The position numbers and the translations under genes are program-made. DNA of 64,000 nucleotides from an uncultured Flavobacteriales bacterium (GTDB taxonomy: Bacteria; Bacteroidota; Bacteroidia; Flavobacteriales; Flavobacteriaceae): the NCBI GenBank assembly GCA_913020155.1, contig CAJWBA010000001.1:1-64000 (forward strand), in the 5' to 3' direction. Positions 17,712 to 26,598 of this stretch are shown in pieces; the stretch's first letter is position 1, and every line of letters starts with the position of its first letter. The notes beneath the pieces were generated by a model. That model had not been told where the DNA came from and did no database searches. It was given only the letters and a program-made list of their open reading frames with translations.

Positions 17712-19334
17712 TTACAATTCTTTTAAAACTTCTAGTGATTTTATTATTCGAGCTTCAATTTGATCTCCATATCGATCCTCTTTAGGGTACAGCATTCGCA
17801 ATTCGATCTGAACTTGTTTAAAGGGCAAAATGATAGAAATTAACCTGCATCGAGTGTGCTTTTCTGTAGTTGGATTCAAAAGATCCAATGTTCCAGAAAG
17901 CTTTATTACATTTGATCCATCTTTCATTTCAAATGGATCTGTATTGATCAACATATTGGTTGCCCCATCTTTTTCAAGAGATTCGATTATTCCATTAATT
18001 AAAAATTGTGCTTTTTCTTTTGTCTCTTCTTCTGTTTTTTCTTCTTTTGATTCTGATGGAGGTAACTCTACAAAAATTAACTGTACAAAAAAAGATTTCA
18101 ATGGATCGCCAGATTTAAAAATTGTAACTCCTTTTGGGGATTCTCCATTTCTGACCAGAACATCCGGTGTTGAAATTAATAAAGGTGGAGTTCCGTATTG
18201 GCTTTGAATCCATTTACCGTTCATCATTAGCTTTGTTGGATATTGAAAAACGGTATCTTTAACATTTTCATATCCGTAAGTAAAAATGGCCATGATAATC
18301 CCAAATATTGCTGATCCTAAAATTCCGAGTCCCGCAATCATGAGCCGCTGTTGACGCTTTTTCTTGTTTAAGAATTTTTGATAGGCTTCGGATGCTTCTA
18401 TTTCTTCCTGGGTCGGTTCGGGAAGAGCTTCTTGTGTTTTAATCACAACATCCTCAACAATATTTCTATCTCCCGTGGCGACCTCAAATTCGGGAGCTGA
18501 AAGTGCAAATTTTACTAAATCGGCATGTTCTAATACACGCTTCAATGATCGAAGGGTTTCGTTGTCCAAATCGAGTTTCCCGGAGTCTTTTAGTAATTCT
18601 AATTTTTTTAGTAACTCTCTTGAAGTACTTTCCAATGCCGTAACATTTGCTTCTTCTTCCAAATAGCGCCGAACTACTTCGGTTAACTTAGAATAATAGT
18701 CTTTGTATTCCTCCTGAAGTCTCGGACGGACTTCTTCTAATGCTTTCAATTCTAATAAAGCTCGATCAAAAGGAGGAAGTTCTCTTCTTCTCTCTTCCAA
18801 TTTCTTACGAACCTTAAAGAAAACAAGCCCAAGTGTAATTAACAAAGCAACTACAAACACAGTTAAAGAAATTTGACGAATTAGCTTTTTATACCCTCGC
18901 TTTTGGGGTACTAATGGCTTGATGTCAAATAAGGGTTGCTTTAGGGTATCAACCAAAACTGTATTTATTCTAATTAAAATAGAATCTGTTATTTTGGGGA
19001 TTCCGTTGATATTTATTTTCTGTTTAGGAATCCAGTAATTTCCAGAATCAAACTGAATCAACGAATACTTTTTGTTGAATAGATAATGAGATTGTGATCG
19101 CAGGGTATCCAATGGAAAATCTTCTAAAACTTCAAAAGGAGCAAAATTGGGTTGTTCAGAAAATTGTAATTGATACAAACTATCAGTTTTAATTTGGATA
19201 TGAAAATTGATTTGCTCTCCAATTTTAAATTCCGTAGAATCTACAGCTATTTTTATGACTTCAAAAGTTTGGCCAACTCCACTTTTGTTGAACAGTAATA
19301 CCAAACAAAAAAATAGTTTTATCGTCTTTCGCAT
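17712..19334 (-). CDS. BatX-like membrane protein with extra C-terminal domain
   Basis: This 540-residue protein sits between the DUF58 gene and batA, the position of the DUF4381/BatX-type gene in related operons. It has a signal peptide (1-22), a beta-rich periplasmic region to about 150, a membrane helix at 155-173, and a long charged helical cytosolic region (175-325) with ERRRELPPFDRALLELKALE. A second helix at 331-353 follows, with a further 187-residue tail that includes lipid- or ligand-binding-like beta sequence. The first half matches the usual gene. The second half is an addition whose origin I cannot name, so this may be a fusion. It is 1 nt from the DUF58 gene. Confidence 0.75.
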   Translation of the reverse strand: MRKTIKLFFCLVLLFNKSGVGQTFEVIKIAVDSTEFKIGEQINFHIQIKTDSLYQLQFSEQPNFAPFEVLEDFPLDTLRSQSHYLFNKKYSLIQFDSGNYWIPKQKININGIPKITDSILIRINTVLVDTLKQPLFDIKPLVPQKRGYKKLIRQISLTVFVVALLITLGLVFFKVRKKLEERRRELPPFDRALLELKALEEVRPRLQEEYKDYYSKLTEVVRRYLEEEANVTALESTSRELLKKLELLKDSGKLDLDNETLRSLKRVLEHADLVKFALSAPEFEVATGDRNIVEDVVIKTQEALPEPTQEEIEASEAYQKFLNKKKRQQRLMIAGLGILGSAIFGIIMAIFTYGYENVKDTVFQYPTKLMMNGKWIQSQYGTPPLLISTPDVLVRNGESPKGVTIFKSGDPLKSFFVQLIFVELPPSESKEEKTEEETKEKAQFLINGIIESLEKDGATNMLINTDPFEMKDGSNVIKLSGTLDLLNPTTEKHTRCRLISIILPFKQVQIELRMLYPKEDRYGDQIEARIIKSLEVLKEL

Positions 19335-19335
19335 T

Positions 19336-20202
19336 TTATATTCTGGCTTTAAAGTAGCCTAAAAGTTTTTTTACATAGCTTTCTTCTAAACTACAATCAA
19401 GTGTTCCTGCACCGTTTTTTCTAAAAAGGTTTTCAAAAGTATATACATGCTTCTGAAAACTCATGTAATATAAATCTCGCACTACCTTCGAAGAGGTATT
19501 GATCCATTGTGTTTTTTGAGTTTCACTATCAATCATTGGAACTAGACCGATGTTTGGCATTTCTCTTTCTCGTTTATCATACACTCGAATCCCTGTAAGG
19601 TCGTGTTTCTTCGCTGCAATTCGCAAGGTTTTTTCATATGAATTATCCATAAAATCAGAAAGCAAAAATACAATTGCCTTCTTTTTTAAAATCCCAAATA
19701 AAAACTCTAAAGCTTTACCAATATTTGTGCGTTTGCTTTGGGGATGAAATTCCAATAGTTCTCTGATGATTCTCAAAATATGGGTTCTCCCTTTTTTTGG
19801 TGGGATGAATAATTCTACTTGATCTGAGAACAACAGTAAGCCAACTTTATCATTGTTTTGAAGTGCTGAAAAAGAGAGGGTTGCTGCGATTTCAGTCAAA
19901 ATTTCTCTTTTAAATTGTTTTCCTGTTCCAAAAAATTCTGACCCACTTACATCTACCAATAGCATCAAAGTTAATTCTCGTTCTTCTTCAAAAACTTTTA
20001 CAAAAGGTTCATTGTATCGGGCGGTTACGTTCCAATCGATTGCACGAACATCATCTCCAAATTGATATTGGCGGACTTCACTAAAGGTCATACCACTTCC
20101 CTTGAACGTACTGTGATATTCTCCACCAAAAACATTATCGCTCAAACGACGTGTCTTGATTTCAATCTTTCTAACTTTCTTTAAAAGTTCTTTCGTATCC
20201 AT
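19336..20202 (-). CDS. DUF58 domain protein
   Basis: This 288-residue cytosolic protein has the DUF58 signature GDDVRAIDWNVTARYNEPFV near residues 48-67, followed by a VWA-like fold with LLVDVSGSEFFGTGK as the metal site. DUF58 proteins regularly accompany MoxR ATPases, and the pair precedes the bat genes in Bacteroidota. The exact activity is unknown; a role in presenting substrates to MoxR is inferred from context. It lies 39 nt after moxR and 1 nt before the BatX-like gene. Confidence 0.9.
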   Translation of the reverse strand: MDTKELLKKVRKIEIKTRRLSDNVFGGEYHSTFKGSGMTFSEVRQYQFGDDVRAIDWNVTARYNEPFVKVFEEERELTLMLLVDVSGSEFFGTGKQFKREILTEIAATLSFSALQNNDKVGLLLFSDQVELFIPPKKGRTHILRIIRELLEFHPQSKRTNIGKALEFLFGILKKKAIVFLLSDFMDNSYEKTLRIAAKKHDLTGIRVYDKREREMPNIGLVPMIDSETQKTQWINTSSKVVRDLYYMSFQKHVYTFENLFRKNGAGTLDCSLEESYVKKLLGYFKARI

Positions 20203-20241
20203 GATAACAAATATTCCTTATTAAAACCCTGAGAGGATCAT

Positions 20242-21252
20242 TTAAGGTACTTCAACCTCGTTAATAATTTGGCTTATTAGATCTTCTGTTGTAATGTTTT
20301 CTGCCTCAGCTTCATAGGTTAACCCTATTCGATGTCTGAGAACATCAAAAATCACGGCTCGTACATCTTCTGGAATTACATATCCCCTATGTCTGAGGAA
20401 TGCATGACATTTTGCAGCAGTAGCTAGATTGATGCTCCCTCTCGGTGATGCTCCAAAGCTGATCAGGGGTTTTATTTTATCAAGACCATAACGATCTGGA
20501 TATCGCGTAGCAAAAATAAGATCCAAAATGTACTTTTCTATTTTCTCATCCATGTAAACCATACGAACAGTGTCTTGAGCGGTTATGATTTGCTTAGGAG
20601 TTACGACAGGTTTTATTTTAGCTTGTGTGGCATTCATATTCGAACGAACGATCAACTGCTCATCTTCAATTGTGGGATAATCGATAACTGTTTTTAGCAT
20701 GAATCGATCTACTTGTGCCTCGGGTAAGGGGTAAGTTCCCTCCTGCTCTACTGGATTTTGAGTTGCCATTACCAAAAAAGGTTGTTTTAATGGAAATGTG
20801 GTGTCACCAATAGTAACCTGTTTTTCTTGCATCGCTTCTAATAAAGCCGATTGAACTTTAGCTGGGGCTCGATTAATCTCATCTGCCAAAACAAAATTAG
20901 CGAAGATGGGACCTTTTTTAATGGAGAAGTCATTTTCCTTTATGTTGTAAATCATTGTTCCTACAACATCGGCAGGCAACAAATCTGGAGTAAATTGAAT
21001 TCTGCTAAAATCAGCTTTTACAGCTTTACTCAATGTGTTTATGGCTAAAGTCTTTGCTAAACCAGGAACTCCCTCTAATAAAATGTGACCACGTCCCAAA
21101 AGACCGATCAACAAGCGTTCAACCATTTGCTTTTGACCAACGATTACTTTATTAATTTCTAGTTTAAGTAAATCAATAAATGCACTTTCCTTTTCAATTT
21201 TCTCGTTAATAGCGCTAATGTCTATGTTTTTGATATTATCCATAAGTTTCAT
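20242..21252 (-). CDS. moxR: MoxR-family AAA+ ATPase
   Basis: This 336-residue AAA+ ATPase heads the Bat operon. Walker A is LEGVPGLAKT, Walker B is FVLADEINRAP, sensor 1 is MATQNPVEQEGTYPLPEAQ (ending QVDRFM), and the lid domain fills the C-terminal third with SFGASPRGSINLATAAK. MoxR proteins act as chaperone-like ATPases that activate VWA-domain partners, which here would be BatA, BatB and the DUF58 protein. The ATG at 21252 is followed by another in-frame ATG three codons later, so the first three residues are uncertain. The gene is divergent from the aldo/keto reductase. Confidence 0.94.
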   Translation of the reverse strand: MKLMDNIKNIDISAINEKIEKESAFIDLLKLEINKVIVGQKQMVERLLIGLLGRGHILLEGVPGLAKTLAINTLSKAVKADFSRIQFTPDLLPADVVGTMIYNIKENDFSIKKGPIFANFVLADEINRAPAKVQSALLEAMQEKQVTIGDTTFPLKQPFLVMATQNPVEQEGTYPLPEAQVDRFMLKTVIDYPTIEDEQLIVRSNMNATQAKIKPVVTPKQIITAQDTVRMVYMDEKIEKYILDLIFATRYPDRYGLDKIKPLISFGASPRGSINLATAAKCHAFLRHRGYVIPEDVRAVIFDVLRHRIGLTYEAEAENITTEDLISQIINEVEVP

Positions 21253-21391
21253 TAATATTTTAGGAATACAAAAATGTGAAATTTATAAGGGAACTCTTGT
21301 TAATAATTGGTTAAAAATTGTAAGAAAAAAAACTCCATCAAATTCACTAATAACCCTAATTTTAAAATTAATTATTGATAACACATAAAAT

Positions 21392-22258
21392 ATGAGTTCA
21401 TTTTCTAAAATAATTGTAGGTACAATGACTTGGGGTGTTTGGGGAAAAAATTATTCTACCTACCAAATGAGTGATCTAATAGTTGAGATTTTGTCAATGG
21501 GAATCAGTACTTTTGATCATGCAGATATTTATGGAGGCTACACTACAGAGGCTTCTTTTGGTACTGCATTTAAGCAAAGTAAAGTTGAACGATCTTCTGT
21601 TCAATTTGTAAGTAAATGTGGAATCCAACTACCAGGCACAGAGCGACCACTAGCTGTAAAACATTATGATTACTCAAAAGAACACATTGTAAAGTCGGTA
21701 GAACTTTCTCTTCAAAACCTAAATACCGATTATCTTGATGTGCTACTTTTACATCGACCAAGTCCTCTGATGGATCCTCATGAGATTGCAATAGCCTTTG
21801 AACAACTCAAAATTCAAGGAAAAGTAAAAAGCTTTGGAGTGTCTAATTTTACTCCAACTCAAATGGATCTTTTACGTACCGAAAATTTAATCGAATGGAA
21901 TCAAATAGAATGTTCCTTGACCCAGTCTGAAGCAATGTTCAATGGAACTACCAATCATATGATGCAACACCAAATCGGTGCAATGGCATGGAGTCCGTTG
22001 GGGAATTATTTTAAAGATGATAATCCACAAAAAATAAGGTTAAAACCTTTGATGAAAAAAATGTGTGAAATTCACAATGCCTCTGAGGATCAAATTTTAT
22101 TGGCTTGGTTGTTAAAACATCCTGCACAAATTCATACGGTTGTTGGAACAACTCAAGCCTCAAGACTAAAAGACGCGTTAGATTCCTTAAAAATAAAACT
22201 AACCCTCCAAGACTGGTTTTTACTTTTAGAAGCTAGTTTGGAACGTGAAGTACCATAA
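21392..22258 (+). CDS. Aldo/keto reductase
   Basis: This 288-residue NADPH-dependent oxidoreductase has a TIM-barrel fold. Catalytic residues are visible as Asp and Tyr in DHADIYGGYT, Lys in FVSKCG and His in LLLHRPSP, with SFGVSNFTPTQ and the C-terminal LAWLLKHP cofactor-binding segment. It resembles the YdhF-like subgroup. The substrate is unknown. The stop is 2 nt before the start of the short-chain dehydrogenase gene, so both are probably made from one mRNA and may act on related carbonyl compounds. Confidence 0.92.
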   Translation: MSSFSKIIVGTMTWGVWGKNYSTYQMSDLIVEILSMGISTFDHADIYGGYTTEASFGTAFKQSKVERSSVQFVSKCGIQLPGTERPLAVKHYDYSKEHIVKSVELSLQNLNTDYLDVLLLHRPSPLMDPHEIAIAFEQLKIQGKVKSFGVSNFTPTQMDLLRTENLIEWNQIECSLTQSEAMFNGTTNHMMQHQIGAMAWSPLGNYFKDDNPQKIRLKPLMKKMCEIHNASEDQILLAWLLKHPAQIHTVVGTTQASRLKDALDSLKIKLTLQDWFLLLEASLEREVP

Positions 22259-22260
22259 TC

Positions 22261-23007
22261 ATGTATAAAACCATTCTCATTACTGGAGCGACTAGTGGCA
22301 TAGGTAAAGCTACAGCAATACACTTTGCCGCCCTTGGCGCCCGTCTAATTTTGTGCGGAAGAAGACAAGAACGCTTAAATCAATTAAAAAAAGAACTTCA
22401 GACCGAAGTCCACATTCTCAATTTCGATGTACGAGATAGAGCTGCGGTTTTTATGGCAATTGAGAGCCTTCCAAAAGCATTTGAGCAAATCGATGTACTC
22501 ATAAACAATGCAGGAAATGCTCATGGGCTCGATGATGTTATCGAAGCTAGCCTAGACGACTGGGATGCAATGATTGATGGAAATGTAAAAGGAGTTATGT
22601 ATGTAACAAAAGCGGTGTTACCCCTAATGACCAAACGAAAATCAGGACAAATCATTAATATTGGATCAATTGCAGGACACGAAGTATACCCTAAAGGAAA
22701 TGTTTATTGCACTAGTAAGTTTGCAATTAATGCTTTTACTCAAGGATTACGAATTGACTTAAATCCAATTGGAATCCGGGTAGGTGCGGTTCATCCGGGG
22801 CTTGTTGAAACCGAATTTTCTAAAGTTCGTTTTAAAGGGGATGTCGATCGTGCAAAAAGCGTTTATAGCCAATTGGATGCCCTACAAGCTGAAGATATTG
22901 CCAATACCATCGCTTTTATGGTTCATGCTCCTGAACATATAACCATAGCCGAAATCACTGTTTTACCGACAGCTCAAGCCAATGCAACTATTTTAAATAA
23001 AAAATGA
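22261..23007 (+). CDS. Short-chain dehydrogenase/reductase (YdfG-like)
   Basis: This 248-residue classical SDR has cofactor motif TGATSGIGKATA at residues 8-19, NNAG at about 81-84, catalytic Ser in NIGSIAG and the YxxxK pair in VYCTSKFAIN. The C-terminal region resembles the serine/3-hydroxy acid dehydrogenase (YdfG) group, which oxidises serine or 3-hydroxypropionate, but the substrate remains a family-level guess. It is coupled to the aldo/keto reductase gene upstream (2-nt gap) and followed by about 600 bp without an intact gene. Confidence 0.93.
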   Translation: MYKTILITGATSGIGKATAIHFAALGARLILCGRRQERLNQLKKELQTEVHILNFDVRDRAAVFMAIESLPKAFEQIDVLINNAGNAHGLDDVIEASLDDWDAMIDGNVKGVMYVTKAVLPLMTKRKSGQIINIGSIAGHEVYPKGNVYCTSKFAINAFTQGLRIDLNPIGIRVGAVHPGLVETEFSKVRFKGDVDRAKSVYSQLDALQAEDIANTIAFMVHAPEHITIAEITVLPTAQANATILNKK

Positions 23008-23611
23008 AGAAATTAAGTCTTGGGGGTAGACGTAGATTCTAAGAAAAATTATGAATTATTAGATTAATAATTTCAACAATTACAGCGAGTAATTTTTGAA
23101 TAAAATAAGACATAGTATTTAAATTTAAGAATTTATTTGTTAAAAATACGGAAATCATTTAATTCAAAGATGCCATCTTTAGTGCTTTTTCCGTTTCCCG
23201 TGTATTTAAATGCACAAATAGCTGTGTCCCATAAAATTAAGGCTTAAATTTCCATGGGAGATTACATCTATAATCCAACCAATAAAAAGATGAAATTTTT
23301 AACCAATGAGCGTAATCCTTGTCCTGCAAATTTTATAAATCAATGAGTACTTTATTGAAAAAAGGGGGCGGATCGCTTGCTTACAATGATCAATGGTTTT
23401 TGTTTGACCGGTTTTAACCAGTCCGGGCTGGGTAAATAATTTAAATCCAAGGATTTTAGGGGTTAAGGTATATGATCTCATTTTTTTACGGAATCCCGAG
23501 GGGAAATACAAAGTGTATCCCTACGCACTCAAATCCGGGGAAACTCACTAAAAGGGTATTCGAATTATTTTCCTATTTATTTAATACTTGCCCAAAAACT
23601 AAACTAATAAA
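23008..23611 (+). other. 604-bp gap with protein-like fragments, no intact gene
   Basis: No credible full gene is present on either strand. The left half (to about 23240) is plain A+T-rich sequence. The right half is less A+T-rich and contains short plus-strand stretches that read like protein, such as KVYDLIFLRNPEGKYKVYPY in one frame (ending at a stop near 23555) and GGGSLAYNDQWFLFDRF in another. They are interrupted by stops and shifts. This looks like the decayed remnant of a gene I cannot identify. No hairpin terminator or repeat array is evident. Confidence 0.4.
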
Positions 23612-24544
23612 CTATTCGAGTAAACGTAAAATAAAAGCATTTGGTGTTTCAGCAAAAGCACCTGAAAATTCTAATCCCTCTTGAATTGCTCTACTCCGTA
23701 AAGCATCGGAATGTAAAACACTGTGATATAAAACATTTAAATCTATTGTCCCCGATGAAGTCAAAAATTGGGTTCCAGCATTGTTAAATATATAAAGGTC
23801 TGGATCACTCGAATCAATAAATTCAATAAAATCAACCAGATCTAATTGTTTTTGAGTTGGTTGAGAATCTCCATAAAAAAGAGAAAAAAGTAATTGAAAT
23901 TCTGTGCTGTTTTGATTTATTTCATTGATGTTAAGTCCTGAAAATAAATTCTCCCATGTGTACAAATTGTAGCTGCTTTGAGTTTCAAGGGCAACCACTC
24001 CAAGTACACCCTCATTGTATTCCGCTTGAAGACCATTCCAAAGGGCTATCCCTGCGCCAGATGATACTCCACTCAAAACTATTTTATCAGCATTTAATAA
24101 AAGATCGGATGCTATGGTTTTGATGTGGTTCAACAATATGTTTCCTTCCGAAAGTGCAGTTTGCACACCTTTACTATTTGTACTATTCAAGAAGCTGTAA
24201 TTTGAATTGAAAACTGCTACGTTTTGACTTAACAGATTTTTTATGACCTCAACATAAGGTTCTTGGTAAGCATCACTTTTGTCGTTGAATAAAAAACTTC
24301 CTCCGTGAAAAAAAACTACTATTCCCCGGGCATTCCCATTTTGTGGCAGAAATAAATCAAATTTATTTCGAGCTTCGGGTCCATAAGAAAGATCTTCAAA
24401 AAACAATGAAAATTCTTCTACTGGGTTTGAAGTTGAATCTTGTTTTAAGATCAATTTTACCTTTTCCAAGTAGGTTTGTGAAGGATCATCAGAAGTGCAA
24501 CTGGTCAAGAAACCTAATAAAAACAATGAAACAATTTTTTTCAT
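23612..24544 (-). CDS. Secreted alpha/beta hydrolase lipoprotein
   Basis: This 310-residue lipoprotein has signal MKKIVSLFLLGFLTSC and an alpha/beta-hydrolase fold. The oxyanion motif reads FFHGGSFLF, and the nucleophile elbow is LSGVSSGAG (GxSxG). A late histidine, for example in LHSDALRS, may complete the triad. It resembles hormone-sensitive-lipase-like or feruloyl-esterase-like carboxylesterases; the substrate is unknown. The frame is open upstream to 24595, but that leader would place the lipoprotein signal 17 residues inside, so ATG 24544 is the better start. hflX ends 51 nt upstream on the same strand. Confidence 0.82.
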   Translation of the reverse strand: MKKIVSLFLLGFLTSCTSDDPSQTYLEKVKLILKQDSTSNPVEEFSLFFEDLSYGPEARNKFDLFLPQNGNARGIVVFFHGGSFLFNDKSDAYQEPYVEVIKNLLSQNVAVFNSNYSFLNSTNSKGVQTALSEGNILLNHIKTIASDLLLNADKIVLSGVSSGAGIALWNGLQAEYNEGVLGVVALETQSSYNLYTWENLFSGLNINEINQNSTEFQLLFSLFYGDSQPTQKQLDLVDFIEFIDSSDPDLYIFNNAGTQFLTSSGTIDLNVLYHSVLHSDALRSRAIQEGLEFSGAFAETPNAFILRLLE

Positions 24545-24594
24545 ACAAGTTGTACTTAGGGTATTTATTAGCATCGAATTTAGCGAATAATCCA

Positions 24595-25800
24595 TTATTC
24601 TAGCCCTTCGGGGTACAAGAAGTTGTTGTGCGGAAAACGTTTAAGGTGAAGGTCTCGTATTGCAGCATAGCTTTGTTTTCTAAAATGTTCGATATTCTCT
24701 TTTTTTGTTGCAGAAATAAAAAGTGCATTACCATTAATTCGAGACATCCAAGTTTGTTCCCACTCTTTCAATGTAAAGTGTTTAGACGTTTTCTCGGTAA
24801 CCAGGTCGTCCTCTTCAATGATCAAGGGTTCATAGGCGTCAATTTTATTAAACACCATAAGGGTTGGTTTATCTTGACTATTTATTTCAGACAAAATTAA
24901 ATTTACAGATTCAATGTGTTCTTCAAAATTAGGATGAGAAATATCTACCACATGTAGCAATAAGTCGGCTTCTTGAACCTCGTCCAAGGTGCTCTTAAAA
25001 GATTCCACCAATTGAGTGGGTAATTTTCTTATGAACCCAACAGTATCGCTCAAAAGAAAAGGTAAATTCCCGATTACTACTTTTCGAACTGTTGTGTCTA
25101 AGGTTGCAAATAGTTTATTTTCAGCAAAAACTTGACTTTTGGAAATTGCATTCATCAATGTTGATTTCCCAACATTGGTGTATCCCACCAAAGCTACTCG
25201 AATAAGGGCACCTCTGTTTCCCCTTTGAGTTGACATTTGCTTATCAATTACCTGTAGTTTCTTTTTTAACAATGCGATTTTGTCTCGAACAATTCGCCTG
25301 TCTGTTTCAATTTCAGTTTCTCCTGGACCTCTCATTCCAATCCCTCCTTTTTGACGTTCCAAGTGAGTCCATAATCCCTTTAATCGCGGCATTAAATATT
25401 CGTATTGTGCCAGTTCAACTTGTGTTCTTGCATAACTGGTTTGCGCTCTTTGCGCAAAAATATCGAGAATTAAACCAGTACGATCTAGGATTTTACACTT
25501 CAAGAGTTCTTCTATATTCCTTTGTTGAGCTGGAGTCAATTCATCATCAAAAACAACTGTTGAAACCTCGTTTTCCTCCACAAAAAGTTGGACTTCCATT
25601 AATTTTCCACTTCCAATAAATGTTTTTGGATTTGGAAGTGTAATTTTTTGGGTGTATTGCTTGATTACTTCTCCGCCTGCTGTATGAGCTAGGAAAGCCA
25701 ATTCTACCAGATATTCAAGAGCTTGATCTTCGTCTTGCCGAGAGGAAATAACTCCTACTAAAACTGTTTTCTCAAATACTAGTTTTTTCTTTTCTATCAT
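24595..25800 (-). CDS. hflX: Ribosome-associated GTPase HflX
   Basis: This 401-residue GTPase binds the large ribosomal subunit and helps split or rescue stalled ribosomes. The N-terminal HflX domain includes PKTFIGSGKL and VVFDDELTPAQQRN, and is followed by a coiled coil with GIGMRGPGETEIETDRR. The G domain then shows G1 GYTNVGKST, G3 DTVGFIRKLP and G4 FNKID. Length and order are standard. The lpxH gene lies 3 nt upstream on the same strand. Confidence 0.95.
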   Translation of the reverse strand: MIEKKKLVFEKTVLVGVISSRQDEDQALEYLVELAFLAHTAGGEVIKQYTQKITLPNPKTFIGSGKLMEVQLFVEENEVSTVVFDDELTPAQQRNIEELLKCKILDRTGLILDIFAQRAQTSYARTQVELAQYEYLMPRLKGLWTHLERQKGGIGMRGPGETEIETDRRIVRDKIALLKKKLQVIDKQMSTQRGNRGALIRVALVGYTNVGKSTLMNAISKSQVFAENKLFATLDTTVRKVVIGNLPFLLSDTVGFIRKLPTQLVESFKSTLDEVQEADLLLHVVDISHPNFEEHIESVNLILSEINSQDKPTLMVFNKIDAYEPLIIEEDDLVTEKTSKHFTLKEWEQTWMSRINGNALFISATKKENIEHFRKQSYAAIRDLHLKRFPHNNFLYPEGLE

Positions 25801-25803
25801 ATT

Positions 25804-26562
25804 TTAGGCTTGCCATTTTTTTAATTCCAATTTTGTTCCATCGAAATCGGCATAGGTAAAATGAGTTATCCAGTCACCAAGATTTAGATAACGTGCTTGT
25901 TCTTCAATAGTAATATCTATGGGTAAATGACGGTGTCCAAAAATATAAAAATCTCTCTTTTTTTCAGCTTGTTTTTTTTTGCAATACTGAACCAACCACT
26001 CTTTATCCTCTCCTAAAAAAACAATATCTTCGTCTCCAGAAATTATTTTATTTTTTACCGAAAAATACTGCCCCAAACGCATACCAATATCTGGATGAAT
26101 CCATCGGAATAACCACTGAAAGAATTTATTGGTAAAAACCTTTTTCATTCGTTTGTATCCTATGTCATTCGGACCCAGTCCATCACCGTGAGCTACAAAA
26201 AATTGTTTCTGGTTGATCGTAAATTCCTGGGCGGTGTGATGTACTATGAAACGCAGTTCCTTTTGGAAATAATCTTGAACCCAAAGGTCGTGATTTCCTG
26301 CAAAAAAATGAATTTCAACACCTTGATCCGATAGTTCCGCAAGTTTTCCAAGAACGCGTACAAAGCCCTTTGGAACAACCGTTTTATATTCAACCCAAAA
26401 ATCAAAGAGGTCTCCTAGCAAAAATAAAACTCCTACATCTTTTTGTATGTGGTTCAACCAATCCAAAAAGATACGCTCTCGGGGAGCACTACTCTGAGGG
26501 TCTGGAGCACCCAAATGATTATCGGATGCTAAGTATACTTTTTTTCCCTTGAGAAGTTTCAT
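25804..26562 (-). CDS. lpxH: UDP-2,3-diacylglucosamine diphosphatase (LpxH type)
   Basis: This 252-residue calcineurin-like metallophosphoesterase makes lipid X from UDP-2,3-diacylglucosamine in lipid A synthesis. Metal motifs occur in order: LASDNHLGA, GDLFDFWVEY, FFAGNHDLW, VAHGDGLG and IFGHRH. The first motif has Asn where many LpxH proteins have DxH; this SDNH form is usual in Bacteroidota. The gene is 3 nt upstream of hflX and probably in the same transcript. A TATCTTTA sequence about 20 nt before the ATG is a near match to the -7 element. Confidence 0.9.
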   Translation of the reverse strand: MKLLKGKKVYLASDNHLGAPDPQSSAPRERIFLDWLNHIQKDVGVLFLLGDLFDFWVEYKTVVPKGFVRVLGKLAELSDQGVEIHFFAGNHDLWVQDYFQKELRFIVHHTAQEFTINQKQFFVAHGDGLGPNDIGYKRMKKVFTNKFFQWLFRWIHPDIGMRLGQYFSVKNKIISGDEDIVFLGEDKEWLVQYCKKKQAEKKRDFYIFGHRHLPIDITIEEQARYLNLGDWITHFTYADFDGTKLELKKWQA

Positions 26563-26598
26563 AAACAGCAGTTAATACATAAAGATACAGAAAACAGT

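Noticed and set aside
23200-23250. Resemblance of AATGCACAAAT and CATAAAATT to 5955-5995 as a shared mobile-element end
   Set aside because: Only 9-11 bases match with different spacing, no inverted repeats or transposase remnants accompany them.
24545-24595. Upstream extension of the lipoprotein hydrolase
   Set aside because: It would bury the lipoprotein signal peptide inside the protein; ATG 24544 starts exactly at the signal.
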